Source: Sphingobium sp. Z007 (GTDB lineage Bacteria > Pseudomonadota > Alphaproteobacteria > Sphingomonadales > Sphingomonadaceae). From it: 64,000 bases of DNA. The notes beneath the pieces were generated by a model. The model was not told where the DNA came from. It worked only from the letters and a program-made list of their open reading frames with translations, and made no database searches. Within the stretch, counting starts at the first letter, position 1, and each line of letters begins with the position of its first letter. Shown in pieces: positions 35,526 to 45,900 of this stretch. The position numbers were made by a program, and so were the translations under genes. Location: assembly GCF_900013425.1 (NCBI RefSeq), contig NZ_FBXK01000005.1, positions 3,001,501 to 3,065,500 of the forward strand, written 5' to 3'.

Positions 35526-37211
35526 ATGACGATTTCCAGGGTGCTCGCTTCGCTGTCCGTGCTGATGGCGTTGCCCCATGCGGCTCAAGCCCAGGCGCAG
35601 GAGGCGAGACAGGTCGCGATCAGCGTGGACGCGGCCAAGCCGGTGGGCAAGCTGCCCCCGGTCTGGCGCTTCTTCGGCGCGGACGAACCCAATTATGCGA
35701 CCATGAAGGACGGCCGCAAGCTGCTCGTCGAACTGGGCGAGTTGAAGAAGGGGCAGGTCTATTTCCGCGCCCATAATCTGCTCAGCAGCGGAGACGGCAC
35801 GGCCGCCTTCAAATGGGGCAGCACCAACGCCTATACCGAGACGAAGGACGGCAAGCCGGTCTATAACTGGGCCATCGTCGACGGCATCATCGACGCCTAT
35901 CTGGAACAGGGCATCCGTCCCTATCTCCAGATCGGCTTCACCCCCGAAGCGATGGCCAACGCCCCGGCCGGCACCCCCTACCGCCATAGCTGGCGGCCGG
36001 GTTTCGCCTATAATCTGATCGCCACGGGCTGGACCTACCCGCCCAAGGATTATGAGAAATGGGCCGAACTGGTCCACCAATGGACGCTACATAACATCGA
36101 ACGCTATGGCCGGGCTGAGGTCGAGAAATGGTATTTCGAGGTCTGGAACGAACCCAACAGCGCCTTCTATTGGAGCGCCAGCCCGGAAGAGTTCTACAAG
36201 CTGCACGACTATGCCATTGCCGCCGTACGCAAGGCGCTGCCGACGGCGCGCGTCGGCGGCCCGGATGTCGCGGGGCCGGGCGGCAGCTTCATGGACGGTT
36301 TCCTCAAACATGTGTCGTCGGGCAAGAATTATGCGACCGGCCAGACCGGCACGCCCACCGACTTCCTGTCCTTCCATGCCAAGGGGCGGCCGACCTTCGT
36401 TGACGGCCATGTCCGCATGGGCATCGCCACCCATCTGCGCGAAACCGACGGCGGCTTCACCAAAGTCCTGTCGATCCCCTCGCTCGCCAATAAGCCGGTC
36501 GTGATCGGGGAAAGCGACCCCGAAGGCTGCGCCGCCTGTCCGGGACCGGCCAACGCCTATCGCAACGGCACCATGTATTCCAGCTACACCGCCGCCAGCT
36601 TCGCGCGCATCTGGGAACTGGCCGAAAGGCGGAAGGTCAATCTGGAAGGCGTCGTGTCCTGGTCTTTCGAGTTCGAAGACCAGCCCTGGTTCGCGGGCTA
36701 TCGCCAGCTATCGACCAATGGCGTCGACCTGCCGGTCCTGAACGTCTTCCGCCTCTTCGCGCAGCTAGGCGAAACCAAGCTGGCCACCACCAACAATGCG
36801 CAAGTGCCGCTGGACGTGCTGATGAAGGACGGTGTGCAGGGGGACGCGGACATCGGTTCCATCGCCACCCGCACCGCAGATGGCAAAATTGCGCTGCTCG
36901 TCTGGCACTATCATGACGACGATGTCGCTGGACCGGACGCGCAGATCAAGCTCAGCCTGAATGGCATCAAGGGCAAGCCCGCGCAGGCGAAGCTGTGGCG
37001 GGTCGATGGCGATCATGCCAACGCCTTTTCCGCCTGGAAGACAATGGGGTCGCCCCAATCCCCTGACCAGGACCAGTATAAGTTGCTGGAAGCCGCATCG
37101 GTCATGCACGCGGAAACGCTGCCTGTCACGCCAGGCCAACGCAATGCCGCCAGCATCGACCTGCGCCTGCCACGCCAGGGCGTCGCCCTGATCGTCCTCG
37201 ACGGCCAGTAA
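35526..37211 (+). CDS. secreted glycoside hydrolase, family GH39-like
   Basis: I use ATG 35526 (GAGAGGA site) rather than an earlier ATG, because it places a Sec signal peptide at residues 1-23 (ending AAQAQA). The 561-residue protein has the GH39 TIM-barrel motifs: acid/base Glu in VWNEPN (about 207-210), a substrate segment GGPDVAGPGGSFMDG and a candidate nucleophile Glu in VIGESDPEGC (about 328). GH39 includes beta-xylosidases and alpha-L-iduronidases, so the target could be xylosides, uronosides or rhamno-oligosaccharides. Context (receptor plus sugar-acid dehydratase) favours an acidic or deoxy sugar. Confidence 0.85.
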   Translation: MTISRVLASLSVLMALPHAAQAQAQEARQVAISVDAAKPVGKLPPVWRFFGADEPNYATMKDGRKLLVELGELKKGQVYFRAHNLLSSGDGTAAFKWGSTNAYTETKDGKPVYNWAIVDGIIDAYLEQGIRPYLQIGFTPEAMANAPAGTPYRHSWRPGFAYNLIATGWTYPPKDYEKWAELVHQWTLHNIERYGRAEVEKWYFEVWNEPNSAFYWSASPEEFYKLHDYAIAAVRKALPTARVGGPDVAGPGGSFMDGFLKHVSSGKNYATGQTGTPTDFLSFHAKGRPTFVDGHVRMGIATHLRETDGGFTKVLSIPSLANKPVVIGESDPEGCAACPGPANAYRNGTMYSSYTAASFARIWELAERRKVNLEGVVSWSFEFEDQPWFAGYRQLSTNGVDLPVLNVFRLFAQLGETKLATTNNAQVPLDVLMKDGVQGDADIGSIATRTADGKIALLVWHYHDDDVAGPDAQIKLSLNGIKGKPAQAKLWRVDGDHANAFSAWKTMGSPQSPDQDQYKLLEAASVMHAETLPVTPGQRNAASIDLRLPRQGVALIVLDGQ

Positions 37212-37221
37212 GGGCAAGCAG

Positions 37222-38496
37222 GTGGAGGCCATGACACGGGCGGGGCGCCGGCTCTACGCGGGACGCTGGGCGATCGCGGCGATGATTACCGTCGCCATCG
37301 CCATCAGCTATCTCGATCGCCAGACCCTGCCCTGGGCGATCAAATATATTGAGGCCGACATCCCGATCGGCAACCAGACCAAGGCGTTCCTCGATTCCGC
37401 CTTTCTCGCCACCTATGGCCTCATGTATCTGGGCGGCGGCTGGCTGCTGGATCGGTGGGGCACCCGGCGCGGATTTCTGGCGATCATGATCTTCTGGTCG
37501 CTCGCCTGCGCCAGCCATGGGTTGGCGGGCGGCATCGCGGCGCTGGTGGTCAGCCGGTTGCTGCTGGGCGTAGGGGAGGGCGGGGGCTTCCCCGCCGCCA
37601 CCCGCGCCATCGCCGAATGGTTTCCGCCGGAACGCCGCGCCGCCGCCATGGGCCTGGTCAATGCCGGGACAGCGGTCGGCGCAGTCATCGCCCCGCCATT
37701 GATCGCGGGCATATTGGCCTATGGCGACTGGTTCGGCCTGTCGAGCTGGCGCTGGGTCTTCTTTATCACGGGCGGCTTCGGTCTCGGCTGGGCGCTCTGG
37801 TGGTTCGCGACCTATCGCACGCCGCCGGCTCTCGACACCGACACCCACGAAGCGGAATATCCGGCCCCGACCATCGCCATGCTGCTGGCGCGCCGCGAAG
37901 TGCGCGGCCTGGTCGCCGCAAAATTCCTCAGTGACGGCGCCTGGTATTTCTACCTCTTCTGGCTGCCCAAATATCTGTTCGAAGCGCATGGTTTCGACCT
38001 GAAGCAGGCCGCAACGATCGGCTGGATACCCTATGCCGCATCGGGCGTAGGCAGCCTGTGCGGCGGATGGCTCTCCAGTCGTCTCCTCTCGTCCGGTCGC
38101 TCCGTCGACGCCGCGCGCAAGATCGCCCTGGCCTTAAGCGCCGCCTGCATGCCCTGGGTCATGCTCGCGCCCACGACCGGGTCGATCGCCGCGATCATCG
38201 CGATCTTCAGCCTCGCTTTCTTCGGCCAGCAAAGCTGGTCCACCCTCGTCATGACCCTGCCGACCGACCTCGCCCCGCGCAGCGCGCTGGGCCGCCTTGC
38301 CGGGCTGGTAGGGCTGGGCGGCGCCTTTGGCGGCATTGTCATGGGGCAGGCTGCGGGCTGGGCGCTCGACGCCGGGCTGGGCTACACCCCGGTCCTCACC
38401 GTGGCCGCGACCCTGCACTTGATCGCCTTCGCGCTGATCTGCCTGTCCATCCCCCGCATTTCCCGTCTTACCTTCCTGCGAAAGGCCGTTCCTTGA
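37222..38496 (+). CDS. MFS transporter, anion:cation symporter (sugar-acid) type
   Basis: This 12-helix transporter (424 residues from GTG 37222; an ATG at 37231 is possible but sits only 2 bp after its GGAGG) has the ACS-family motifs ISYLDRQTLPWA in helix 1, GGWLLDRWGTRRGF in loop 2-3 and SRLLLGVGEGGGFPAATRAI in helix 4, as in ExuT and galactonate porters. It would move a hexuronate or aldonate with protons into the cytosol. The next gene begins within its stop codon (TTGA). Confidence 0.9.
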   Translation: MEAMTRAGRRLYAGRWAIAAMITVAIAISYLDRQTLPWAIKYIEADIPIGNQTKAFLDSAFLATYGLMYLGGGWLLDRWGTRRGFLAIMIFWSLACASHGLAGGIAALVVSRLLLGVGEGGGFPAATRAIAEWFPPERRAAAMGLVNAGTAVGAVIAPPLIAGILAYGDWFGLSSWRWVFFITGGFGLGWALWWFATYRTPPALDTDTHEAEYPAPTIAMLLARREVRGLVAAKFLSDGAWYFYLFWLPKYLFEAHGFDLKQAATIGWIPYAASGVGSLCGGWLSSRLLSSGRSVDAARKIALALSAACMPWVMLAPTTGSIAAIIAIFSLAFFGQQSWSTLVMTLPTDLAPRSALGRLAGLVGLGGAFGGIVMGQAAGWALDAGLGYTPVLTVAATLHLIAFALICLSIPRISRLTFLRKAVP

Positions 38497-39671
38497 AAAT
38501 CACCGAAATCCGCACCCGCGTCGTCCAGTGGGAAGGCGACACCGTGCCGCTGCCGCCGCATTTCTGCACCAACCCGATGGACCTTGTTTCGCCAATGCTG
38601 TCGCCCGAAACCATGGGCACCTTCACCTTCCATGGCTGGCTGATCGTGGAAATCTTCACCGACGCAGGGCTGGTCGGCATCGGCAACGCCGCGCTCGCCC
38701 CGCTCGTCACCAAGCAGATGATCGATCAATATCTCGCACCCCTGCTGATCGGCCAGAACCCATGGGACAGCGAGTTTCTGTGGCAGCATATGTATCGCAA
38801 GACCATGGCCTTCGGCCGCAAGGGCGTCGCCCTGGTCGCCATCTCCGCGCTCGACATCGCGATCTGGGACTTGATGGGCAAATCCGCGAAACAGCCCGTC
38901 TTCCGTCTGTTGGGTGGACGCACGAAAGCAAAGATCCCGGTCTATGCCAGCCGCCTCTATTCGATTCCCTTGGAGGAATTGGCGCGGGAAGCCGCCGCCT
39001 ATAAGGCGCAGGGCTATAAGGCGATGAAGCTGCGCTTTGGCTGGGGGCCGATCGATGGCGCCGCGGGCATGGCGCGCAACGTCGAACTGATCCGCACCGT
39101 GCGCGAAACCGTGGGTGAAGAGATCGACATCATGGCCGACGCCTATATGGGCTGGAGCCTGGATTACGCCAAGCGCATGATGCGCCTCATCGAACCCTTC
39201 AACCTGCGCTGGCTGGAGGAAGCGATCATCCCCGACGACATTAACGGCTATCACGAACTGCGCCGCTTCGGCGCCACGCCGATCGCCGCGGGGGAGCATG
39301 AGTTCACCAGCTACGGCTTCCGCCAGATGATCGAAGCCAAGGCGCTGGATTATTTCCAGTTCGACACCAACCGCGTCGGCGGCATCACCGCCGCGCGCAA
39401 GATCCAGGCGCTGGCCGAGGCCTATTCCATCCCCGTCGTCCCCCATGCCGGGCAGATGCATAATTATCATGTCGTGATGGCCAGCCTGAACAGCCCCATC
39501 GCCGAATATTTCCCGATGGTGGATGTCGAGGTCGGCAACGAACTTTTCTGGTATATTTTCAAGGGCGAGCCGCAGGCGGTGGACGGCTATATCGATCTGG
39601 ACGACAACCTCCCCGGCCTGGGCCTAGAAATAGACGAGGCCGCTCTCTCGCGCTTCAAGGTGATCGGATGA
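38493..39671 (+). CDS. enolase-superfamily sugar-acid dehydratase (L-rhamnonate dehydratase-like)
   Basis: The TTG start overlaps the transporter stop, matching an N-terminus KITEIRTRVVQWEGD of 392 residues. Metal ligands fall in IMADAYM (Asp), WLEEAI (Glu) and AGEHEF (Glu), with a general-base His in VPHAGQ and its Asp in FDTNRVGG. The segments GPIDGAAGMARN and HNYHVVMASLNSPIAEYF resemble rhamnonate dehydratase rather than galactonate or mandelate enzymes. It would remove water from a C5/C6 aldonate to give a 2-keto-3-deoxy acid. Substrate assignment is tentative. Confidence 0.8.
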   Translation: MKITEIRTRVVQWEGDTVPLPPHFCTNPMDLVSPMLSPETMGTFTFHGWLIVEIFTDAGLVGIGNAALAPLVTKQMIDQYLAPLLIGQNPWDSEFLWQHMYRKTMAFGRKGVALVAISALDIAIWDLMGKSAKQPVFRLLGGRTKAKIPVYASRLYSIPLEELAREAAAYKAQGYKAMKLRFGWGPIDGAAGMARNVELIRTVRETVGEEIDIMADAYMGWSLDYAKRMMRLIEPFNLRWLEEAIIPDDINGYHELRRFGATPIAAGEHEFTSYGFRQMIEAKALDYFQFDTNRVGGITAARKIQALAEAYSIPVVPHAGQMHNYHVVMASLNSPIAEYFPMVDVEVGNELFWYIFKGEPQAVDGYIDLDDNLPGLGLEIDEAALSRFKVIG

Positions 39672-40540
39672 CGAACATGAAAATCGCGGTTCTGGGACTC
39701 GGCATCATGGGGTCCGGCATGGCCCGGCAATTGCTCGCCGCCGGGTTCGACGTGACGGTGTGGAACCGCAGCCGCGAAAAAGCCGCGGCACTGGGGGACG
39801 CCGGTGCGCGCGTTGCCGGAACGCCGGCCGACGCGGCGACCGGCGCAGCGATCGTCGTCGCCATGCTGGCCAATGATGATGTATCGCGGTCCGTCTGGAC
39901 CGGCGAGGACGGCGCGCTTGCCGTCATGGATCAAGGCGCCATCGCGATCGAATCCAGCACCCTGACCGGCGACTGGGTGTTCGAACTCGCGCGGGAAGCC
40001 GTTGCGCGTGGCGTGCGCTTCATCGAAGCCCCGGTCACAGGCAGCCGCGACCAGGCGGCGCAGGGTATGCTTCGCTTCCTCGTCGGCGGCGACGCCGCTA
40101 CGATCGACGCCGCTCGCCCAGCCTTCGACGCCATGGGGAGCGCGCTCGTCCATCTCGGCCCGGTCGGCAGCGCGGCGACGGTCAAGCTCGCCAACAACTT
40201 CCTGTGCGGTGTCCAGGCCGCCAGCCTCGCCGAAGCGATCGCCCTGTTCGAAAAACATGGCCTGGACGTGGAGCAGGCGATGGCCATCCTGTTCGACGGC
40301 GCGCCCGCCAGCCCGATGGTCAAGGGCGTTGGCCGCAGGATGCTCGATCGCGACTATGCGCCGCATTTTCTGGTGCCGTTGATGGCCAAGGATCTGGGCT
40401 ATGCCGCGCAGGCGCTGGCCGATGTCGGCATCACCTCCGCCATAGCCCAAGCGGCGAGGCAACGCTTCGTGGAGGCGGATGCGGCAGGCGAGGGGCATCG
40501 CGACATAGCAGCGATCGTGGAGCCGCTCAGAGGCGCTTGA
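39668..40540 (+). CDS. beta-hydroxyacid dehydrogenase (HIBADH / tartronate-semialdehyde-reductase family)
   Basis: This 290-residue protein has the Rossmann motif VLGLGIMGSGMARQLLAAGF, Arg in WNRSREKAA suggesting NADP, the substrate motif APVTGSRDQAAQG (about 120) and the catalytic Lys in VKLANNFL (about 170). It would oxidise a 3-hydroxyacid or reduce a semialdehyde. Its ATG overlaps the dehydratase stop (ATGA), making it the last gene of the sugar-acid operon. No aldolase or kinase for a 2-keto-3-deoxy acid is present, so the pathway is incomplete here. Confidence 0.88.
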   Translation: MTNMKIAVLGLGIMGSGMARQLLAAGFDVTVWNRSREKAAALGDAGARVAGTPADAATGAAIVVAMLANDDVSRSVWTGEDGALAVMDQGAIAIESSTLTGDWVFELAREAVARGVRFIEAPVTGSRDQAAQGMLRFLVGGDAATIDAARPAFDAMGSALVHLGPVGSAATVKLANNFLCGVQAASLAEAIALFEKHGLDVEQAMAILFDGAPASPMVKGVGRRMLDRDYAPHFLVPLMAKDLGYAAQALADVGITSAIAQAARQRFVEADAAGEGHRDIAAIVEPLRGA

Positions 40541-40674
40541 TCGAAGCATGGATATCCTTCCGGCAGGCCGCGCCCCGCTCTCCACGTCAGCCGCGCATCA
40601 TCGGCAACCATCCTGCGCGGTCGCCCGCGCCAATCCTGCTTGCATTCCAGTTGGGGTCGCGGCACCCAGCCGGG

Positions 40675-41235
40675 ATGCACACAGAGAATGATCTGGAAAC
40701 GACGCTGCTCGGCCCCGTCCTCCCCGACCGGGCGTGTGGCGATTGTACGATGTGTTGCACCATTCTCACTGTGGATACGCCCGATTTCCAGAAACCGGCT
40801 GGGGTTGGCTGTACGCACCTGACCGCTCACGGATGCAGCATCCATGCCGTGCGTCCCCCTATTTGCCGGACCTGGTTCTGCGCCTGGCGCAGAATCGCCG
40901 CCATGCCCGAACAGGCTCGTCCAGACCGGTCCGGCATTTTGGTCTCGCTCGATTTTGTCCGCGAACCGCGTAATTGCTTCGAGGGCGTATCGATCATGGT
41001 CCGCCTGCTCCCCGGAAGCGAGGCGATAGAAAATGGCATCGCCCAGGCCATTCTCGACAGCCTTTGTGATCGGTTTGTGCCTGTCTGGTTCAGCGACGGC
41101 GCCAAGAAGATGTTGATGCACCCCGACAATGATGTGGCCACCTTCGTCCTGTCAGGCGGCGCTGCGCCTGCGCATTTGAGAGCCGAGGTGGCAGCTTGGC
41201 GAGAGCGATACTCTGTGTTTGCGACGAAGGGTTAG
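40675..41235 (+). CDS. YkgJ-type cysteine-cluster protein
   Basis: The 186-residue protein has the N-terminal CGDCTMCC motif (about 22-29) and later cysteines in VGCTHLTAHGCSIHAVRPPICRTWFC (with spacing C-x7-C-x9-C-x4-C), matching the YkgJ / zinc- or iron-chelating family. It probably binds a metal or Fe-S cluster; the role is unknown. ATG 40675 is preceded by a weak CGGGA site; I reject the longer frame because it overlaps the previous gene. Likely monocistronic, before the cobalamin riboswitch. Confidence 0.8.
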   Translation: MHTENDLETTLLGPVLPDRACGDCTMCCTILTVDTPDFQKPAGVGCTHLTAHGCSIHAVRPPICRTWFCAWRRIAAMPEQARPDRSGILVSLDFVREPRNCFEGVSIMVRLLPGSEAIENGIAQAILDSLCDRFVPVWFSDGAKKMLMHPDNDVATFVLSGGAAPAHLRAEVAAWRERYSVFATKG

Positions 41236-41540
41236 CGGACGGACCGGAACTCGACGATGGCAAGGAAAATGCGGATCTGGTCGAATGTCGGCGTACCGGG
41301 CGAATTCATTGTTCCACTTTCTCGAACGAATAAGCCTGCTTCATCCCTCTGCGTAGAATTTCTGGGCGTCGCCTGTCCAGTCGCCGACAATAGCGGCCTC
41401 GTCCTGTCTGGATGTCGCAGCGTTCATCCACGCATTTATACCGACCGCTTCGCCCTGATCGACAAGTTCCATTGGCTTGGCCGCAACTTTGGTTTATGGC
41501 GACGATCGAAGGCCTGGCTTGCCGGGTCTTCGATGATCGC
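41236..41540. other. intergenic region before the cobalamin riboswitch
   Basis: No gene is credible. A leftward 43-codon frame (41341-41472) has protein-like composition but no relative I recognise. The promoter of the cobalamin leader should lie in the right-hand part; I cannot assign its boxes. Confidence 0.4.
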
Positions 41541-41747
41541 GCCGGTGCCCCGCGAGGGGCTTAATCGGGAATGTGGTGCGGGCGTTTCGCCCAAATCCAC
41601 GGCTGTCCCTGCAACTGTAAGCGGATAGCGCGATGCACAGGCGTCCTTGGCGACAAGGCCGCAGCCACTGGAACCCCGCCTGCCAGGCGGACCGGGAAGG
41701 CGTGCATCAAGCTGTGACCCGTGAGCCAGGAGACCTGCCGGCGCACT
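41541..41747 (+). promoter_or_regulatory. cobalamin (adenosylcobalamin) riboswitch
   Basis: The conserved elements occur in order: GGTGCC at 41544, GGGAATGTGGTGCGGG (from 41568), AAATCCACGGCTGTCCCTGC, AACTGTAAGCGG (the core B12 box with GCAACTGTAAGCG), GCCACTGGAACC, CCGGGAAGGCG, and GTGACCCGTGAGCCAGGAGA followed by CCTGCCGGC. It would fold around adenosylcobalamin and repress the downstream cobW-cobN operon, 189 bp later. No clear terminator follows, so translational control is likelier. Confidence 0.95.
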
Positions 41748-41935
41748 GGTCGCTCTTGCCTTGGTCCAGGGGATGGTCATGGCACGGTAACTCTCCGTCT
41801 GAGCGACGAACTGTGCGGCTGGGGCCGCATCGGTGCGTGGTAACGGACGCTTCGTCGCGCCCGCCCGTCGTCGCGCATCGACCGGCCATGCGCCGGCACG
41901 CCCCGCCTTTCGTCGTTCGGCGTGCGGGGATGTTC

Positions 41936-42973
41936 ATGTCCGATCTTAACAAGGTGCCTGTCACCATCGTCACCGGATTCCTGGGCGCCGGGAAAACCAC
42001 GCTCATCAGCCATCTGATCCGTAACGCGGGGGGGCGTCGACTGGCGGTGGTGGTCAATGAATTCGGGACGCTAGGGGTGGATGGCGATATCCTTGCATCC
42101 TGTGCCATCCCCGATTGCCCGGCCGACAATATCGTGGAACTGGCCAATGGCTGCATCTGCTGCACCGTCGCCGACGATTTCATCCCCACCGTGGAAAGGC
42201 TGCTCGCGCTTGATCCGCGTCCCGACCATATCCTGATCGAAACGTCGGGGCTGGCGCTGCCCAAGCCGTTGCTCAAGGCGTTCGATTGGCCCGCGATCCG
42301 CAGCCGCATCACCGTCGATGGCGTGCTGGCCCTCGCCGATGCCGAAGCCGTGGCGTCAGGCCGGTTCGCGCCCGATCTCGCCGCGCTCGCCGCGCAGCGG
42401 GCCGCCGATCCGGGCATGGATCATGAAACGCCGCTATCGGAACTGTTCGAGGACCAGCTCGCCTGCGCCGACATGGTGCTGCTGACCAAGAGCGACCTGG
42501 CCGGGCCGGATGGCGTCGCCGCCGCCCGCGCGCTCATCGCGGCGGAAACGCCTCGCCCGGTGCCGGTGATCGAACTGGTGGACGGCGTGGTCGATCCGCG
42601 CCTGATCCTGGGACTGGACGCCGCCGCGGAAGACGACATCGCCGCCCGCCCGTCGCATCATGATGGCGAGGACGATCATGAACATGATGATTTCGACAGC
42701 ATGGTGGTCACGCTGGGCGACATCGCCGATCCGGCCTATCTGGTCGCGCGGATCGAGACGCTGGCGCGCGACCACCGCATCTTGCGGGTGAAAGGCTATG
42801 CCGCCGTGACGGGTAGACCGATGCGGCTGCTGATCCAGGCGGTGGGCGCGCGTGTGCGCCATCATTATGACCGGCCATGGCGGCCGGGCGAACCACGCGC
42901 CACCGCGCTGGTCGTCATCGCCGAACGGGCTGATATCGATCCGCCGACCATCCGGGCGGTGCTGCTGGGCTGA
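41936..42973 (+). CDS. cobW: CobW, metallochaperone GTPase of the cobalamin operon
   Basis: The 345-residue G3E GTPase has Walker A GFLGAGKTT (about 15), the metal-binding CxCC motif GCICC (about 70), Walker B-type ETSGLALP, base motif TKSD and a His/Asp-rich loop (HHDGEDDHEHDDFD, about 240-255). Proteins of this kind are thought to deliver cobalt to the CobN chelatase. I start at ATG 41936 (GGGGA site); an ATG six bases earlier is also possible. It is the first gene after the riboswitch and lies 9 bp from cobN. Confidence 0.93.
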   Translation: MSDLNKVPVTIVTGFLGAGKTTLISHLIRNAGGRRLAVVVNEFGTLGVDGDILASCAIPDCPADNIVELANGCICCTVADDFIPTVERLLALDPRPDHILIETSGLALPKPLLKAFDWPAIRSRITVDGVLALADAEAVASGRFAPDLAALAAQRAADPGMDHETPLSELFEDQLACADMVLLTKSDLAGPDGVAAARALIAAETPRPVPVIELVDGVVDPRLILGLDAAAEDDIAARPSHHDGEDDHEHDDFDSMVVTLGDIADPAYLVARIETLARDHRILRVKGYAAVTGRPMRLLIQAVGARVRHHYDRPWRPGEPRATALVVIAERADIDPPTIRAVLLG

Positions 42974-42982
42974 TCCGGCGCG

Positions 42983-45900
42983 ATGCACGTCATTTTTCGC
43001 GAGACGCATGGGCTGGAGGAAAGCGCCGTGCCGCAGGATCTGGGGCAATCGCCCTCGGATCTGATTGTGCTGTCCTTTTCGGATAGCGACCTTGGCGCGT
43101 TCGCGGCCGCCTGGCGGCAGGCGCGGGATCGGGCCGATGCGCCCCTGCCGTCGCTCCGGCTCGCCAACCTCGCCGCGCTTACCCACCCGCTGTCGGTCGA
43201 CACCTATGTCGAACTTACGCTTGTCCACGCCAAGGGGATATTGATCCGCCTGATCGGCGGCACCGCCTATTGGAGCTATGGCCTGCAACAGGTGGCCGCC
43301 CTGGCGCGGGCGCAGGGCATCGCGCTGGCGGTCCTGCCTGCCGACGGGCGGCTGGACATGCGGCTGGACACGGCGTCCACGCTGCCCGAACCGCTGCTGC
43401 GCCAGTTCGCGCGTCGCTGCGACATGGGCGGCGTCGCGGCGGCGCGGGGCGCTCTGGGGATGCTGGCCGAGGCGGCGGGCCTGCACAATCCCTTTGGCTC
43501 GGACGATGCGCCGCTGCCGATGATGGGCGGCTGGCATCCCGACCTCGGCATCGTCGATCCCCACAGCGTCGCGCGGAACCCGGACCGGCCGTTGGTGCTC
43601 ATCCTTTTCTACCGCTCCTATCTGACCGCCCATGATCTCGATCCCTTTGTCCAGCTGCACGCCGCGCTCGCACGGCAGGGCTTCGATGTGCTCTCGATCT
43701 TCGTCCCGTCCCTGAAAGCCCCCGACGCCCGCGATCAGGTGGCGCAATGGGTGGCCGACCTGCATCCGGCCGCCATCATCAACGCGACCGCCTTCTCGGC
43801 GCGAGGGGAGGGCGGGGACACCCCCCTAGACGGCGCAGGCGTCCCGGTCTTCCAAGTCGCGCTGGCGACGGCGTGGCGCGACGACTGGCGGGCGGCGGCG
43901 CGGGGTCTGTCCCCGGCCGATCTCGCCATGCATGTGGTGATGCCCGAAGTGGACGGGCGCATCTTCGCGGGCGTCGCCAGCTTCAAGGAATCGGGCGCGC
44001 GCGACGCCGCCCTGGAATTTGCCGATGTCGTCCACCGCGGCGATCCTGACCGGATCGACGCCATCGCCGCGCGGGTGGCGGCATGGGTGGCGCTGGCGCG
44101 CAGGCCCGCCGCCGCCCGGCGCGTCGCGCTGCTGCTCTCTACCTATCCGGGCAAAGCCTATCAAATGGCCCATGCTGTGGGTCTGGACGCGCTGGCCTCG
44201 GCCGAAGCGATCCTGACCGACCTTGCCGAAGCAGGCTATGCGCTGGGCGATGAGCGGTCGCCTGTCGCCGCACTGGACCGGACATGGATCGACTGGCCGT
44301 TGGAAGATTATCGCCGTTCGCTGGCCGGATTGCCGGATGCGCTGCGCGCTGATCTCGACCAGGCATGGGGGGCGCCACAGGATGATCCGGCGGTGCAGGA
44401 TGGCGCGTTTCGCTTCGCGGCGCTGGCGATGGGCCATATTCTCGTCGCGCTCCAGCCCGAACGCGGCACGCCCACCACTCGCGAAGGCAATTATCACGAC
44501 CTGTCGCTCTGCCCGCGCCACGCCTATGTCGCTTTCTATCTGTGGCTGCGCGACAGGGGGACCGATGCGCTGGTCCATATCGGCGCGCACGGCACGCTCG
44601 AATGGCTGCCGGGCAAGTCGGTCGCTCTGTCCGACGATTGCTGGCCCGAAGCGCTGATTGGCGCGACGCCCCTCATCTATCCCTTCATCGTCAACGATCC
44701 GGGCGAAGCGGCGCAGGCCAAGCGCCGCACCGCTGCCGTCACCATCGGCCATGTCCCACCGCCGCTGGTGCAAACGACCAGCGGTGCGGGCCTCCACCGG
44801 ATTGAGGCGCTGCTCGACGAGTTTTCCAACGCCGACGGACTGGACCCGGCCCGTCGCGATCGGTTGCAGGCGACCATCGGCGACGAAGCGCGGGCGCTGG
44901 GGCTGGAGGCCGAGCTGGGCCTGGACGACGCGATGTCGCCAGCAGAAGCGATCACGCGGATCGACCGCTTCCTGTGCGACGTCAAGGAAAGCCAGTTTGG
45001 CGACGGCCTCCATATCTTCGGCCGGGGCGATCATGGCGCGGGCGAGCGGGCAGGGCTGCTCGCCGCGCTCGACGGACGGCGGGTGCCGCCGGGGCCAGCC
45101 GGTTCGCCCTATCGCGGGCGCGCCGACGTGCTGCCCACCGGGCGCAACCTCTATGCGATCGACCCGCGCGCCGTCCCGTCCCGCGCCGCCTATGCGCAGG
45201 GCGTTCGCTTGGCCGCGGAACTGGTGCGGCGGCACTTGCAGGATCATGGCGATTATCCGCGCGGGCTGGTGGTCGATCTGTGGGGATCGGCGACGATGCG
45301 CACGGCGGGGGAAGACTTTGCCATGGCGCTGCATCTGCTGGGCGCAAAGCCGATCTGGGACATGGCGTCGGAACGGGTGACGGGCGTCGAAATCCTGGCG
45401 CTGGCGCTGCTCGACCGGCCGCGCATCGATGTCACCCTGCGCGTATCCGGCCTGTTCCGCGACGCCTTCCCCACCTTGCCGACGCTATTCGGTCAGGCGG
45501 TGCGCGCGCTGTGCGGGCGGGACGAGCCGACCGACTGGAATCCCTTCGCGGGTCAGGACGCGGCCCCGCGCGTCTATGGCCCGCAGCCGGGGCGCTATGG
45601 CGTCGGACTGGGCGACAGGGGCGAAACCTACACAGAAGAAGCGCGCCGCGCCGCCGGCGAAGCCTGGCTGTCCGCATCGGACCACGCGCTGGACACGCCC
45701 GTCGCTTCGCCCGACCCGGACGGCCTGCGCTTGCGGGTCGCAGGGGCGGACGCCTTCGTCCATGCGCAGGATCTCCCCGAAACCGACCTGCTGCTCGCCG
45801 CCGACTATGCCGCGCATGAAGCCGGCTTCGCCGCCGCCAAGGCGCAGGTGGGGGGCGCGGCGAGCCTCTATCATCTCGACAATCGCGATCCCGCCCGCCC

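Noticed and set aside
41341..41472. Leftward 43-codon frame before the cobalamin riboswitch
   Set aside because: Composition is protein-like, but it has no ribosome site or recognised relative; perhaps a gene remnant.
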